Part shown: positions 36,690 through 44,589 of the stretch, piece by piece | Layout: each line of letters opens with the position of its first letter | Numbering within the stretch: position 1 is the first letter of the stretch | Source: Yonghaparkia sp. Root332 | GTDB taxonomy: Bacteria; Actinomycetota; Actinomycetes; Actinomycetales; Microbacteriaceae | Direction: 5' to 3' | DNA length: 64,000 nt | Assembly: GCF_001425665.1 (NCBI RefSeq) | Contig: NZ_LMCX01000001.1 | Coordinates: forward strand, 372,001-436,000 | The notes under the pieces: model-generated | Told to the model about the DNA's origin: nothing | What the model saw: only the letters and a program-made list of their open reading frames with translations | Database searches by the model: none | Translations under genes and position numbers: made by a program

Positions 36690-38009
36690 CTAGCCAAGAC
36701 TGACCCCTCGCGCCGCCATGAAGGGGACGGGGTCGATCGCGGTGCCGCCGGTGCGGACCTCGAAGTGGAGGTGGCAGCCGTTGGACGCGCCGGTGCTGCC
36801 GACCGCGGCGATGGTCTGCCCGGCCGAGACCTGCTGGCCGTTGCTGACGCGGATGCCCCCGTTGAGGATGTGCGCGTATCCGGTCGTGAGGCCGTTGCCG
36901 TGGCTGATCATCACGAAGTTGCCGTAGGTGCCGTTCGGGCCGGCGTACACGACGGTGCCGCTCGCGGCGGCCGCGATCGGCTGGCCGCAGCTGGCCGCGA
37001 TGTCCGTTCCGGTGTGGAGGCGGTAGGTGCCGTAGATGGGGTGGATGCGGTAGCCGTAGGGCGAGGACACCCAGCCGTACGCGGGTCGGGTCCAGCCGCT
37101 CGCGGCGACACCGCCCCCGCCTCCCCCGCCGCCGTTGCCGGCGTTGGCCGCGGCCTCGGCGGCGCGACGGCGCTCCTCCGCGAGACGGGCCTCCTCGGCC
37201 GCCTTGCGACGGGCCTCCTCCTCGCGCTTCTTGCGCTCGCCCTCCTGGTACTGGGCCTCCGTGATGACGAGGTCCTCCTCGAGGACCTTTATCTGGAGCT
37301 CGAGCCGCGACTTGTTCGCCTCCTGCTCGGCGAGGGCGGCGGCCGCGGCGGCGGCGGCCTCCTGGGCCTGCTGGAAGGCGGCCTCGGCGGCGATCCTCAG
37401 TTCCTCGCGCTTCTGCTTGGCGACGACGGCCTGATCGGCGAACGACTGGGCGGCCTGCTGGTCGCGCATCGCCGCGGCGTAGATGCCCTCGGCCTGCTCG
37501 GAGATCTTGCTCGCGTAGCCCAGGCGTGAGAGCAGGCTCTCGGCCTGGTCGGGGTTGGTGAAGAGCGACGCGGAGAGGTCGGCGCCGCCGGCGCGCGAGA
37601 GCTCGGCGACGAACTGGCCGGCGCGCAGTCGCGACTCCTCAGCCTTCGCGGCCGCCTCGTCGGACTTGCGCTGGAGCTCGTCGGCCTGGAAGGAGGCCTC
37701 GTCGAAGGCCAGCTGGGCCTCCTCGTAGAGGGCGCCGAGGCGCTCGGACTCGGCCTGCGCGGCGGCCGCGGCCTCGGCCAGCTGCACGAGCAGCGCGCGG
37801 AGCTCGTCGGCCTTCTGCTTGGCGGTGGCGACGTTCTTCCGCGCCTCGAGGACGTCGTCGAAGGAGGGGTAGCTCGCGGCGAAGGCGGGCCGCTCGGCGC
37901 TCGCCACGCCCGTGGTCACGAGGAGGAGTGCCGCGGCGATGCCGGCGATGAGCGTCGTCCAGCGGGCGCGGCGAGGCGCGGTCGCGCTCGTCGTCGTGCT
38001 CCGGCCCAT
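36690..38009 (-). CDS. M23 family metallopeptidase with coiled coil
   Basis: A 439-aa secreted protein: signal helix (LIAGIAAALLLVTTGVASA), coiled coil (about 50-300, rich in Ala/Glu/Lys), a short Gly linker, and a C-terminal LytM/M23 domain with the metal and catalytic His residues in HPIYGTYRLHTGTDIAASCG, GYAHILNGG and CHLHFEVRTGG. All zinc ligands appear present, so an active endopeptidase is likely. ATG 38009 is chosen over the ATG 30 nt upstream because GGGGGAG lies 5 bp before it. First gene of the peptidase pair. Confidence 0.92.
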   Translation of the reverse strand: MGRSTTTSATAPRRARWTTLIAGIAAALLLVTTGVASAERPAFAASYPSFDDVLEARKNVATAKQKADELRALLVQLAEAAAAAQAESERLGALYEEAQLAFDEASFQADELQRKSDEAAAKAEESRLRAGQFVAELSRAGGADLSASLFTNPDQAESLLSRLGYASKISEQAEGIYAAAMRDQQAAQSFADQAVVAKQKREELRIAAEAAFQQAQEAAAAAAAALAEQEANKSRLELQIKVLEEDLVITEAQYQEGERKKREEEARRKAAEEARLAEERRRAAEAAANAGNGGGGGGGGVAASGWTRPAYGWVSSPYGYRIHPIYGTYRLHTGTDIAASCGQPIAAAASGTVVYAGPNGTYGNFVMISHGNGLTTGYAHILNGGIRVSNGQQVSAGQTIAAVGSTGASNGCHLHFEVRTGGTAIDPVPFMAARGVSLG

Positions 38010-38327
38010 TCCGCTCCCCCAGCGTGCGTGCTCGCGCATGTGCGTGATTCCCCATCCGGTGCAACGCGTTATGTCGCAACAATCACACGCGCACCATCGT
38101 TAACACTAACAACGGATGCACTCGAACGCGAGGCACCCGAACAGGGGAGTGTGCGAATCGCGCACTCCCGTCGTTCCGGGCACCGTAACCCGGGGTCGCC
38201 CGCACGCCCGGGAGGCGGTGCGGACGGTCGGCGAACCGGCCCGCGCCGCGCATCCCGGCCGGTTTGGTGTTTCGCGCGGACGGCGGGTATGCTCGTGCCT
38301 CGGTTGCTGTACGGCTCGCGCCGCTTC
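38010..38327. other. intergenic region between the peptidase operon and tRNA-Glu
   Basis: About 320 bp. It holds the M23 gene leader with AT-rich patches near 38070-38115, a 25-bp hairpin at 38145-38169, and the tRNA-Glu upstream region. I looked for a c-di-AMP (ydaO-type) riboswitch, common before wall peptidases in Actinobacteria, and did not find its conserved blocks. Confidence 0.5.
38145..38169. repeat. short hairpin upstream of the M23 gene
   Basis: GGGAGTGTGCG (38145-38155) pairs with CGCGCACTCCC (38159-38169) with one G-U type mismatch and a 3-nt loop. Role unclear. Confidence 0.5.
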
Positions 38328-38403
38328 GGCCCCATCGTTTAGTGGCCTAGGACACCGCCCTTTCACGGCGGCAGCACGGGTTCGAATCCCGTTGGGGTCA
38401 CCA
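38328..38403 (+). tRNA. tRNA-Glu (anticodon TTC)
   Basis: Acceptor GGCCCCA pairs with TGGGGTC, anticodon arm CCGCCCTTTCACGGCGG gives TTC, T arm ACGGGTTCGAATCCCGT, discriminator A followed by an encoded CCA. First of a three-tRNA cluster. Confidence 0.95.
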
Positions 38404-38431
38404 GACCGCAGCAGTACAATTCAATACGCAT

Positions 38432-38508
38432 GGCCCTGTAGCGCAGTTGGTTAGCGTGCCGCCCTGTCACGGCGGAGGTCGCGGGTTCAAGTCCCGTCAG
38501 GGTCGCCA
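38432..38508 (+). tRNA. tRNA-Asp (anticodon GTC)
   Basis: Acceptor GGCCCTG pairs with CAGGGTC, anticodon arm CCGCCCTGTCACGGCGG gives GTC, T arm GCGGGTTCAAGTCCCGT, discriminator G (aspartate identity), CCA encoded. Confidence 0.96.
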
Positions 38509-38516
38509 CGGCGACG

Positions 38517-38538
38517 AGCCCTCCCCTCGGAGGGGGCT
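38517..38538 (+). terminator. possible terminator between tRNA-Asp and tRNA-Phe
   Basis: AGCCCTCC and GGAGGGGGCT pair with a bulge around a short loop, followed by TTGTT. It starts 9 bp after tRNA-Asp and may end or weaken the tRNA-Glu/Asp transcript. Confidence 0.45.
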
Positions 38539-38597
38539 TGTTCCGTCAGGAGCGAAAGCTCCGGTGCCGGAAGGCGCAGTGGGCGGCAACGCCCCAC

Positions 38598-38673
38598 GGC
38601 TCTGTAGCTCAGTTGGTAGAGCGCACGACTGAAAATCGTGAGGTCACGGGATCGACGCCCGTCGGAGCCACCA
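38598..38673 (+). tRNA. tRNA-Phe (anticodon GAA)
   Basis: Acceptor GGCTCTG pairs with CGGAGCC, anticodon arm ACGACTGAAAATCGT gives GAA, discriminator A, CCA encoded. The T arm reads ACGGG-ATCGACG-CCCGT, so position 54 of the T loop is A rather than the near-universal T. Confidence 0.93.
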
Positions 38674-38689
38674 CGGCATCACCGCCAGG

Positions 38690-38712
38690 AACCCCCGCCG
38701 CGTGCGGGGGTT
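38690..38712 (+). terminator. terminator after tRNA-Phe
   Basis: AACCCCCGC (38690-38698) and GCGGGGGTT (38704-38712) pair perfectly with a 5-nt loop, followed by TTCGTCGTT. Confidence 0.85.
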
Positions 38713-38795
38713 TCGTCGTTCTCGAGTCCTGCGCTTCGCGAGCGCCGCTCGGCGCAACGGGCGCAGCGGGCGCAACCTGCGCAAGGTGCGCACGG

Positions 38796-38880
38796 TGCGC
38801 AACTCAGGAACCTGTCGTCGCACTCCGCGAACCTGCGCGCGGCGCCAGCCGTCGAGGCGCAGTTCCTCCTGCGCTGCGCA
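38796..38880. repeat. inverted-repeat element E (TGCGCAACTCAGGAA type)
   Basis: Left arm TGCGCAACTCAGGAACCTG (38796-38814). The right arm ends CTGCGCTGCGCA at 38880 and is a degenerate partner with a 3-nt insertion (AGTTCCTCCTGCGCTGCGCA). Total 85 bp, intergenic, after the tRNA cluster. Confidence 0.65.
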
Positions 38881-38993
38881 TGGGCCAGGCCGCTCGGTTC
38901 CCTCGGGGATCGGCCGCGCGCACCCACCGCCGCGCGCGTACTCTGGGGCCGCGCGCTCACGCGGGCGGGCATCCAGACGTCGAGGAGGACCCC

Positions 38994-39431
38994 ATGGCGA
39001 ACGACGGATTCAGCGCCGACGAGCGCGCCGCGATGAAGGAGCGCGCGGCGGAGCTGCGCGCCGAGGCGAAGCGCGAGAAGGGTGCGGCGAGGGCGGCCGC
39101 CGAGCTGCAGGACGTCCTCGACGCGATCGCGAAGCTCGACGAGGGCGACCGCGCGATCGCGGCGCGCGTACACGAGCTCGTCACCGCAGCGGCCCCGCAA
39201 CTGGCGCCGCGCACCTGGTACGGCATGCCGGCGTACGCGCTCGAGGGCAAGGTCGTGTGCTTCTTCAAGGCGGCGGGCAAGTTCGACGCCCGCTACGGCG
39301 AGCTCGGCTTCAACGACCCCGCCCGGCTCGACGACGGCAGCATGTGGCCGACGGTGTTCGCGATCACGGCGATCGGGCCCGCGGAGGAGAAGCGCATCAC
39401 CGAGCTCGTGGAGCGCGCCGTCGGCCGCTGA
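38994..39431 (+). CDS. DUF1801 (YdhG-like) protein
   Basis: A 145-aa soluble protein. A charged helical N-terminus (ADERAAMKERAAELRAEAKR) precedes a DUF1801 domain: RTWYGMPAYALEGKVVCFFK, KFDARYGELGFND, GSMWPTVFAI. The domain is related to bacterial frataxin-like iron chaperones (YdhG), but the role is not proved. ATG follows GAGGAGGAC; all in-frame codons upstream run through the tRNA region and were discarded. Confidence 0.8.
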   Translation: MANDGFSADERAAMKERAAELRAEAKREKGAARAAAELQDVLDAIAKLDEGDRAIAARVHELVTAAAPQLAPRTWYGMPAYALEGKVVCFFKAAGKFDARYGELGFNDPARLDDGSMWPTVFAITAIGPAEEKRITELVERAVGR

Positions 39432-39592
39432 ACCGCCGCTGGACGGAATCGAGCACGGCATCGCCCGTCCTCCTCGGCATCGCGCGTCGATCGCGGCGCG
39501 GCGCGGCGCGGCGCGTGTCCTCTTCCATGAGCGATCATCGGTACTGTCGGGCGCACCCGGCACGACGACGGCCCGACTCGGAGGATGAGGCG

Positions 39593-39979
39593 ATGACCCA
39601 GGCAGCGGCAGGCTGGTACGACGACGGGGCCGGACGTCAGCGGTGGTGGGATGGCCAGCAGTGGACGGATCAGTACCAGGACCCGCAGCCCGCGAACGGC
39701 CCGGGCGCCCTCATCGAGCAGATCAGGGCCGACGCCGTCTCCGGAGCCCAGCCGCGCCCCGCGCCGACCGGGATGAGCTACGTGGTTCTCCAGGTCGTGC
39801 TCAAGGAGAAGCTCTTCGGCTCCGGGTCGGGCAATCTCACCGAGCTCGAGGGCGCCATCAACCGCCAGGCCGCGCTCGGCTATCGTCTGCATACGATCAC
39901 CACCGCGTCGTCCGGGAGCAAGGGGATGGGCGGCGGCGACCGCATCCAGGCGACCCTGGTGTTCGAGAAGCTCGTCTAG
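39593..39979 (+). CDS. DUF2510 plus DUF4177 domain protein
   Basis: A 128-aa protein. The N-terminal DUF2510 motif AGWYDDGAGRQRWWDGQQWTDQY is the short Trp-rich module widespread in Actinobacteria. The C-terminal half (VVLQVVLKEKLFGSGSGNLT, then LEGAINRQAALGYRLHTITT) fits DUF4177. No membrane segment. Function unknown. ATG 39593 follows GAGGATGAGG. Confidence 0.8.
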   Translation: MTQAAAGWYDDGAGRQRWWDGQQWTDQYQDPQPANGPGALIEQIRADAVSGAQPRPAPTGMSYVVLQVVLKEKLFGSGSGNLTELEGAINRQAALGYRLHTITTASSGSKGMGGGDRIQATLVFEKLV

Positions 39980-40032
39980 CGATCGCCCCGGCCGCGTCAC
40001 GCGGCACATTCGCGGCCGAATAGCCTGATGAC

Positions 40033-40845
40033 GTGATCGTCGGCCTCGGCACCCTGCTCAACGTCACGACAATCGTCGTCGGCGCGGCCCTCGGCGTCCT
40101 CATCGGCCACCGCCTGAAGGAGCGCACGACGCGCGTCGTCACCGACGCCCTCGGCCTCATCACGATCGTGCTCGGCGGCCTCAACCTCGTCTCGCTGTCC
40201 GACGCCGCGTTCGTCGACGCGGTCGGCGCGGGCGGCACCTTCCTCGTCGTGATCGGCGCCCTGCTCATCGGCAGCATCATCGGATCCCTCGCGGGCATCG
40301 AGAGCCGCCTCGAGGGCTTCGGCGGGTGGCTGCAGTCGCGCTTCACGCGGAAGGGCGCGAGCGGAGCATCCGTCGCCGGACCGATCGACCCCGCGATCGT
40401 GGATGCTCCGCTCGTGCTCTCGCCCCGCGAGCGCTTCATCACCGGGTTCGTGGACGCGTCGCTCGTGTTCGCGATCGGCCCCCTCGCGATCCTCGGCGCC
40501 TTCCAGGACGGCACGGGTCAGGGCATCGACCAGCTCGCCCTCAAGGCGACCCTCGACGGGTTCGCGTCGATCGCGTTCGCGGCCTCGCTCGGCTGGGGCG
40601 TCGCGGCCTCGGCCCTGCCCGTCGGGATCTGGCAGGGGCTCCTGACGGCGCTCGCGTTCCTGCTCGGCTCGGTCATGTCGGGCGCGGCGATCGCGGCGCT
40701 CACCGCGACGGGCGGCGTGCTGCTGCTCGGCGTGGGGATCCGCCTGCTCAACCTGCGCCACATCGCCGTCGGCGACATGCTGCCCGCGCTCGTCGTCGCT
40801 CCCCTGCTCGTGGTCGGCATCCAGTCCCTCGGCATCGCCGGCTGA
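40033..40845 (+). CDS. DUF554 family membrane protein
   Basis: A 270-aa polytopic membrane protein with about seven helices, opening VGLGTLLNVTTIVVGAALGV and containing ITGFVDASLVFAIGPLAILG and ATLDGFASIAFAASLGWGV, typical of DUF554 (YdfK-like). Possible transporter of unknown substrate. The GTG start at 40033 is six bases after TAGCCT (leaderless). Confidence 0.88.
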   Translation: MIVGLGTLLNVTTIVVGAALGVLIGHRLKERTTRVVTDALGLITIVLGGLNLVSLSDAAFVDAVGAGGTFLVVIGALLIGSIIGSLAGIESRLEGFGGWLQSRFTRKGASGASVAGPIDPAIVDAPLVLSPRERFITGFVDASLVFAIGPLAILGAFQDGTGQGIDQLALKATLDGFASIAFAASLGWGVAASALPVGIWQGLLTALAFLLGSVMSGAAIAALTATGGVLLLGVGIRLLNLRHIAVGDMLPALVVAPLLVVGIQSLGIAG

Positions 40846-40934
40846 GCGGGGCGGGGCGGGACTGAGCGGAGCGGGCGTGATCGCGCGCGGCCGCGTCGGG
40901 AAGACTTCCGGGCCGCCCGTGGTTGGCTGAAGGC

Positions 40935-41201
40935 ATGACCGACACCACCTCCCTCACCCCCGTCGACGGCGGCATCACCATGTACGGCGCCGACTGGTGC
41001 CGCGACTGCCGCCGCACCGAGGCCCTGCTCAACGACCTCGGCGTCGAGTGGACCAAGATCGACGTCGAGCAGTCAGCCGAGGCCGCCGCGCAGGCGCAGG
41101 CGATCAGCGGGCGCATGAACATCCCCGTCGTCGTCTTCCCCGACGGCTCGCACCTCGTCGAGCCGAGCGACGACGCGGTGCGCGAGAAGCTGAGCGTCTA
41201 G
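40935..41201 (+). CDS. glutaredoxin-like (mycoredoxin-type) protein
   Basis: An 88-aa thioredoxin-fold protein with the redox motif WCRDC (Cys22, Cys25) and the cis-Pro segment NIPVVVFPDGSHLVEPSD. In Actinobacteria such proteins use mycothiol as reductant (family knowledge). ATG 40935 is preferred over an ATG 12 nt upstream since the fold starts at GGITMYGADW. Confidence 0.88.
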   Translation: MTDTTSLTPVDGGITMYGADWCRDCRRTEALLNDLGVEWTKIDVEQSAEAAAQAQAISGRMNIPVVVFPDGSHLVEPSDDAVREKLSV

Positions 41202-41207
41202 CTCCCG

Positions 41208-41936
41208 TCAGGCCAGCTGCCGCTGGAAGAAGCGGTGGATGCGCTGCCACGCGTCCTCCGCCTCCACCGGTCGCGGCCCCAGCCCCATCGTCGGGCCCAT
41301 GAGCACGCGCATCAGCCGCGGCCCCGCCGGCCGCGCGTTGAGGAAGGCGTGACCCGCGCCGGGGTACTCGACCACGTCGTGGTCGATGCCGCGCGCGGCG
41401 AGAGCCGTCTCCAGTCGCTCGGCCGCGCCGGGCAGCGTGCGGTCGCGCCCGCCGAAGGAGCCGACGATCGGGCACGCGCCGTCGAGCACGTCGTCGAGGT
41501 CGGGCGGGAGCATCCCGTAGTTGACGGAGGCGGCGTCGTACGCGCCGGAGCCGGCGAGAAGCAGCGCGAAGCCGCCACCCATGCAGAAGCCGATGACGCC
41601 GACCGTGCCGCGCGCGTCGGGCCGGGCGAGCAGCAGCGCGCGGGCCGCGGCGATGTCGTCGAAGGCCGGTCCGGTTCCCGCGCGCAGCGCGCGGAAGGTC
41701 GCGACGAGGCAGCGGCGGCGGCCTCCTCGGCTGAACAGGTCGGGCATGAGCACGAGGTACCCGAGCCCGACGAGGCGCTCGAGGTGGTCGCGCATCGCGT
41801 CGTCGACGCCGAACACCTCGTGCACGACCACGAGAGCGGGGAAGGGGCCGGGGCGGTCGGGGACCCCGAGCAGGCCGCGCAGCTCACCCCCGCGCGGATC
41901 GCCGGGCTGCGGGATGACGACGTCGGTGAGGGTCAT
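41208..41936 (-). CDS. dienelactone hydrolase family protein
   Basis: A 242-aa alpha/beta hydrolase with the Cys nucleophile of this family (GFCMGG, Cys118), acid Asp166 (GGRDRTL) and His197 (GAGHAF). Such enzymes open dienelactones in aromatic catabolism or hydrolyse other esters; no aromatic pathway genes are near. ATG is six bases after TAGCAT (leaderless). Convergent with the glutaredoxin gene, 6 bp apart. Confidence 0.92.
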   Translation of the reverse strand: MTLTDVVIPQPGDPRGGELRGLLGVPDRPGPFPALVVVHEVFGVDDAMRDHLERLVGLGYLVLMPDLFSRGGRRRCLVATFRALRAGTGPAFDDIAAARALLLARPDARGTVGVIGFCMGGGFALLLAGSGAYDAASVNYGMLPPDLDDVLDGACPIVGSFGGRDRTLPGAAERLETALAARGIDHDVVEYPGAGHAFLNARPAGPRLMRVLMGPTMGLGPRPVEAEDAWQRIHRFFQRQLA

Positions 41937-42031
41937 GCTCGGATGCTAGCCCGGGCGCCCGGGCGCCCCGGCCGAAAGGGGCGTACGCTCAGCCCGACAG
42001 GGTCGCCTCGGCTCTCGAATGGAGAGACATC

Positions 42032-42178
42032 ATGGGTGAGAAGTCAGTGCGCAAGAGCTCGGGCAAGACCGCGGCCTCGAAGACGCTCAAGGAGAAGCGC
42101 GTCGCCAAGGCCGACAAGAAGGCCGCGAGCGACCGCCAGCAGAACCACGACGCGGTCTCCCGCGCCGCGAAGAACTAG
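42032..42178 (+). CDS. small basic protein, 48 aa
   Basis: Reads MGEKSVRKSSGKTAASKTLK and continues Lys/Ala-rich, with an AVSRAAKN ending. No hydrophobic segment; strongly basic, so it may bind nucleic acid (inference). GGAGAG lies 8 bp before the ATG. The stop abuts the stop of the convergent acyl-CoA oxidase gene. Confidence 0.65.
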   Translation: MGEKSVRKSSGKTAASKTLKEKRVAKADKKAASDRQQNHDAVSRAAKN

Positions 42179-44329
42179 CTAGCGACGCACGCCCTTCGCC
42201 GCGACGAGATCCTTCTCGTCGATCGGCGCGAGCCCGCGCGCCCGCTGATCGGCGAGGTAGGTGCGCGCCTCCTCCTGGCGCTCGCGCTCGACGCCGGTCG
42301 CGATCTCGGCCCGGATGTGCTCGTCGCGGAGACCGAACGCCTCGGTGAGCGAGAGGGCGTGCGGGCGCAGGCGCGGCAGCAGGCGGCCGTCGATGTACTC
42401 GGTGATGGCCTGCGCGCGCTGCCCCGAGAGGCGGCCGTGGATCAGGTACCAGGCGAGGTTCTTCTCGATCAGGGTGAAGCCGAACAGATCGCGGAGCCAG
42501 GTGAGGACCTGCTTCGTGCCGGGGTCGACGACCTCGTCGAGCGCGTCGGTGAAGGCCTCCCACTGGAGGAGCTCGCCGTGCGCGCGGGCCGCCTCGATGA
42601 GCTCGTTCTGGTGGCGGTTGAAGAGCGCCGCGGCCTCGGCCTTCGGCAGCTTGGATGCCGAGCGCAGCCGGCCGGCCAACTCGGCGACCATCGTCTCGAC
42701 GCGATCGGTCAGCAGCTGGCGCTGCGCCGCGCTGCCGCGGACGTAGCCGACCGAGCGCGCGGTAGAGCCGAAGTCGACGACCGACTGGGCGAGGCGACGC
42801 AGGCCCGAGCGGTGCACCGCGGCCTCACCGACCTGCTCGACCATGTACGCGGCGAGCGCGCCGGCGTCGGCCTTGGCGAACTTGCGGGAGTAGTCGGTCA
42901 GCAGGCGCTTGGCGACGAGCTGGAGGAGGACGTTGTTGTCGCCCTCGAAGGTGGCGTACACGTCGAGGTCGGCGCGGAGCTGCACGAGCCGGTTCTCGGC
43001 GAGGAACCCCTGCCCGCCGCAGGCCTCGCGCGCCTCCTGGATGATGTCGAGCGCGCTCCAGGTGCTGAGCGGCTTGAGCGCGGCGGCGAGGGTCTCGAGA
43101 TCCTGCCGCGACTCGTCGGTGTCGTCGGCGCCCGAGAAGACGGCGTCGAACTTGGCGAGGAAGACCTCGTGCGCGAACGACATCGCATAGGTCTGGGCGA
43201 GACGCGGCAGCAGGCGGCGCTGGTGGCGCTGGTAGTCGAGCAGGACGACCTCGTCGTCGGTGTCGGCCGTGAACTGGCGACGCTCGCTGCCGTAGCGCAG
43301 CGCGATCGTGAGGGCGAGCTTGCTCGCGACGACAGACGCGCCGTCGAGCGAGACGCGACCCTGCACGAGAGTGCCGAGCATCGTGAAGAAGCGGCGGCCG
43401 GGGCTCGCGATCGGCGAGGTGTAGACGCCCTGGGCGTCGACGTCGCCGTAGCGGTTGAGCAGGTTCGTGCGGGGCACTCGGACGTTCGTGAAGTGCAGGC
43501 GACCGTTGTCGATGCCGTTGAGCCCGCCCTTGAGCCCGTCGTCCTCGCCGCCGATGCCGGGGAGGAAGTCGCCCTTCTCGTCGCGGATCGGCACGTAGAT
43601 GGCGTGCACGCCGTGGTTCACGCCGCGCGTGATGAGCTGGGCGAAGACCACGGCGGCCCTGGCGTGGATGGCGGCGTTGCCGAGGTAGTCCTTCCAGGCG
43701 GCGCGGAAGGGCGTGTGGATGACCCACTCGTCGGTCGCGGGGTCGAAGGTCGCGGTCGTGCCGACGGCCGAGACGTCGGAGCCGTGCCCGGTCTCCGTCA
43801 TCGCGAAGGCTCCGGGGACGGCCAGGCTGAGGGCGTCGGGGAGGAGGGCGACGTGGTGCGCCTCCGTGCCGAGATGCTGGATCGCCGCGGCGAAGAGGCC
43901 CCACTGCACGCCGGACTTGATCTGCATGCTCGGGTCTCCGAGCACGAGCTCCTCGAAGCTCGCGATGTTGCCGCCGTGGTCCTCCTGGCCGCCGACCGAC
44001 TTCGGGAAGGCCCGGTGCACGGAGCCCGCTTCGACGAGCAGGTGCAGCTGGCCGAGCACGCGCTCGCGATGGGCGTCCTTGCCCAGCTCGGGGTCGCGGT
44101 GGAACTCGGGGCGGGCCATGAGCTCGCGGGCGTGGAGGCGGGCCTCGGCCCACGAGCCGAGCAGCTGGCGGCCGAGGCTCTCGACGTCGACGGCGATGGC
44201 GTCGGTCTCGGGGGCGGCGGGCGAGGCGGGGAGGTCGGCGGCGGCAGCGGCAGCAGGGCCTGCCGCCTCGGCGGGCGCGGGGGTGGGAGCGGCGGTGCTG
44301 GCGGTCGTGGAGTCGGCGAGCGGAGTCAT
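42179..44329 (-). CDS. acyl-CoA oxidase / acyl-CoA dehydrogenase family
   Basis: A 716-aa flavoenzyme introducing the first double bond into acyl-CoA in beta-oxidation. After an Ala/Pro-rich leader (1-45) come the ACOX segments PKSVGGQEDHGGN, AMTETGHGSDVSAVGTTAT (flavin and substrate contacts), the mid domain with EACGGQGFLAENRLVQLRAD and YATFEGDNNVLLQLV, and a C-terminal ACOX domain. Length and the EGDN motif favour the oxidase-like branch over 400-aa dehydrogenases. ATG 44329 is the last start before homologous sequence; the ribosome site is weak. No other beta-oxidation gene is adjacent. Confidence 0.88.
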   Translation of the reverse strand: MTPLADSTTASTAAPTPAPAEAAGPAAAAAADLPASPAAPETDAIAVDVESLGRQLLGSWAEARLHARELMARPEFHRDPELGKDAHRERVLGQLHLLVEAGSVHRAFPKSVGGQEDHGGNIASFEELVLGDPSMQIKSGVQWGLFAAAIQHLGTEAHHVALLPDALSLAVPGAFAMTETGHGSDVSAVGTTATFDPATDEWVIHTPFRAAWKDYLGNAAIHARAAVVFAQLITRGVNHGVHAIYVPIRDEKGDFLPGIGGEDDGLKGGLNGIDNGRLHFTNVRVPRTNLLNRYGDVDAQGVYTSPIASPGRRFFTMLGTLVQGRVSLDGASVVASKLALTIALRYGSERRQFTADTDDEVVLLDYQRHQRRLLPRLAQTYAMSFAHEVFLAKFDAVFSGADDTDESRQDLETLAAALKPLSTWSALDIIQEAREACGGQGFLAENRLVQLRADLDVYATFEGDNNVLLQLVAKRLLTDYSRKFAKADAGALAAYMVEQVGEAAVHRSGLRRLAQSVVDFGSTARSVGYVRGSAAQRQLLTDRVETMVAELAGRLRSASKLPKAEAAALFNRHQNELIEAARAHGELLQWEAFTDALDEVVDPGTKQVLTWLRDLFGFTLIEKNLAWYLIHGRLSGQRAQAITEYIDGRLLPRLRPHALSLTEAFGLRDEHIRAEIATGVERERQEEARTYLADQRARGLAPIDEKDLVAAKGVRR

Positions 44330-44546
44330 CTCTGTCCCATCGTGTGGAGCCGGAAGAAGGGCGAGGCTCGACCGCGGGCGGCGGCGAGCGTTCCCGACTG
44401 CGACAGTAGGAGCGCGAGCGCGGCACCGGGCGATCGTGGTGCGCGACGCACGAAGGGTCGACGGATGCTCGCGGCACGCGTTGTAGGAATCCGCGGGTTC
44501 CTGAGCGCCGCCATGGTGGACTCCCCACGGCCGTTCGCCGTGCGCT

Positions 44547-44564
44547 GATACCCCTGGGGGTATC
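44547..44564. promoter_or_regulatory. CsoR/CstR-type operator upstream of trx
   Basis: GATACCCCTGGGGGTATC is an 18-bp palindrome with only the centre unmatched. It fits the pseudo-palindrome ATACCCC-GGGGTAT bound by CsoR-family repressors that sense Cu(I) or persulfide. It lies 26 bp before the thioredoxin start. Confidence 0.55.
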
Positions 44565-44589
44565 CGCGGATCTGTGGCACGATGGACGC

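Noticed and set aside
38010-38327. Possible c-di-AMP riboswitch before the cell-wall peptidase operon
   Set aside because: None of the conserved GGGA/GACC-type blocks were found on the transcribed strand.
38517-38600. Small ORF between tRNA-Asp and tRNA-Phe
   Set aside because: The frame runs through a terminator-like hairpin and the tRNA, with no ribosome site.
44480-44520. TTCCTGAGC near 44.5 kb as another element of the inverted-repeat family
   Set aside because: Only a 10-bp match to one arm and no complementary partner nearby.
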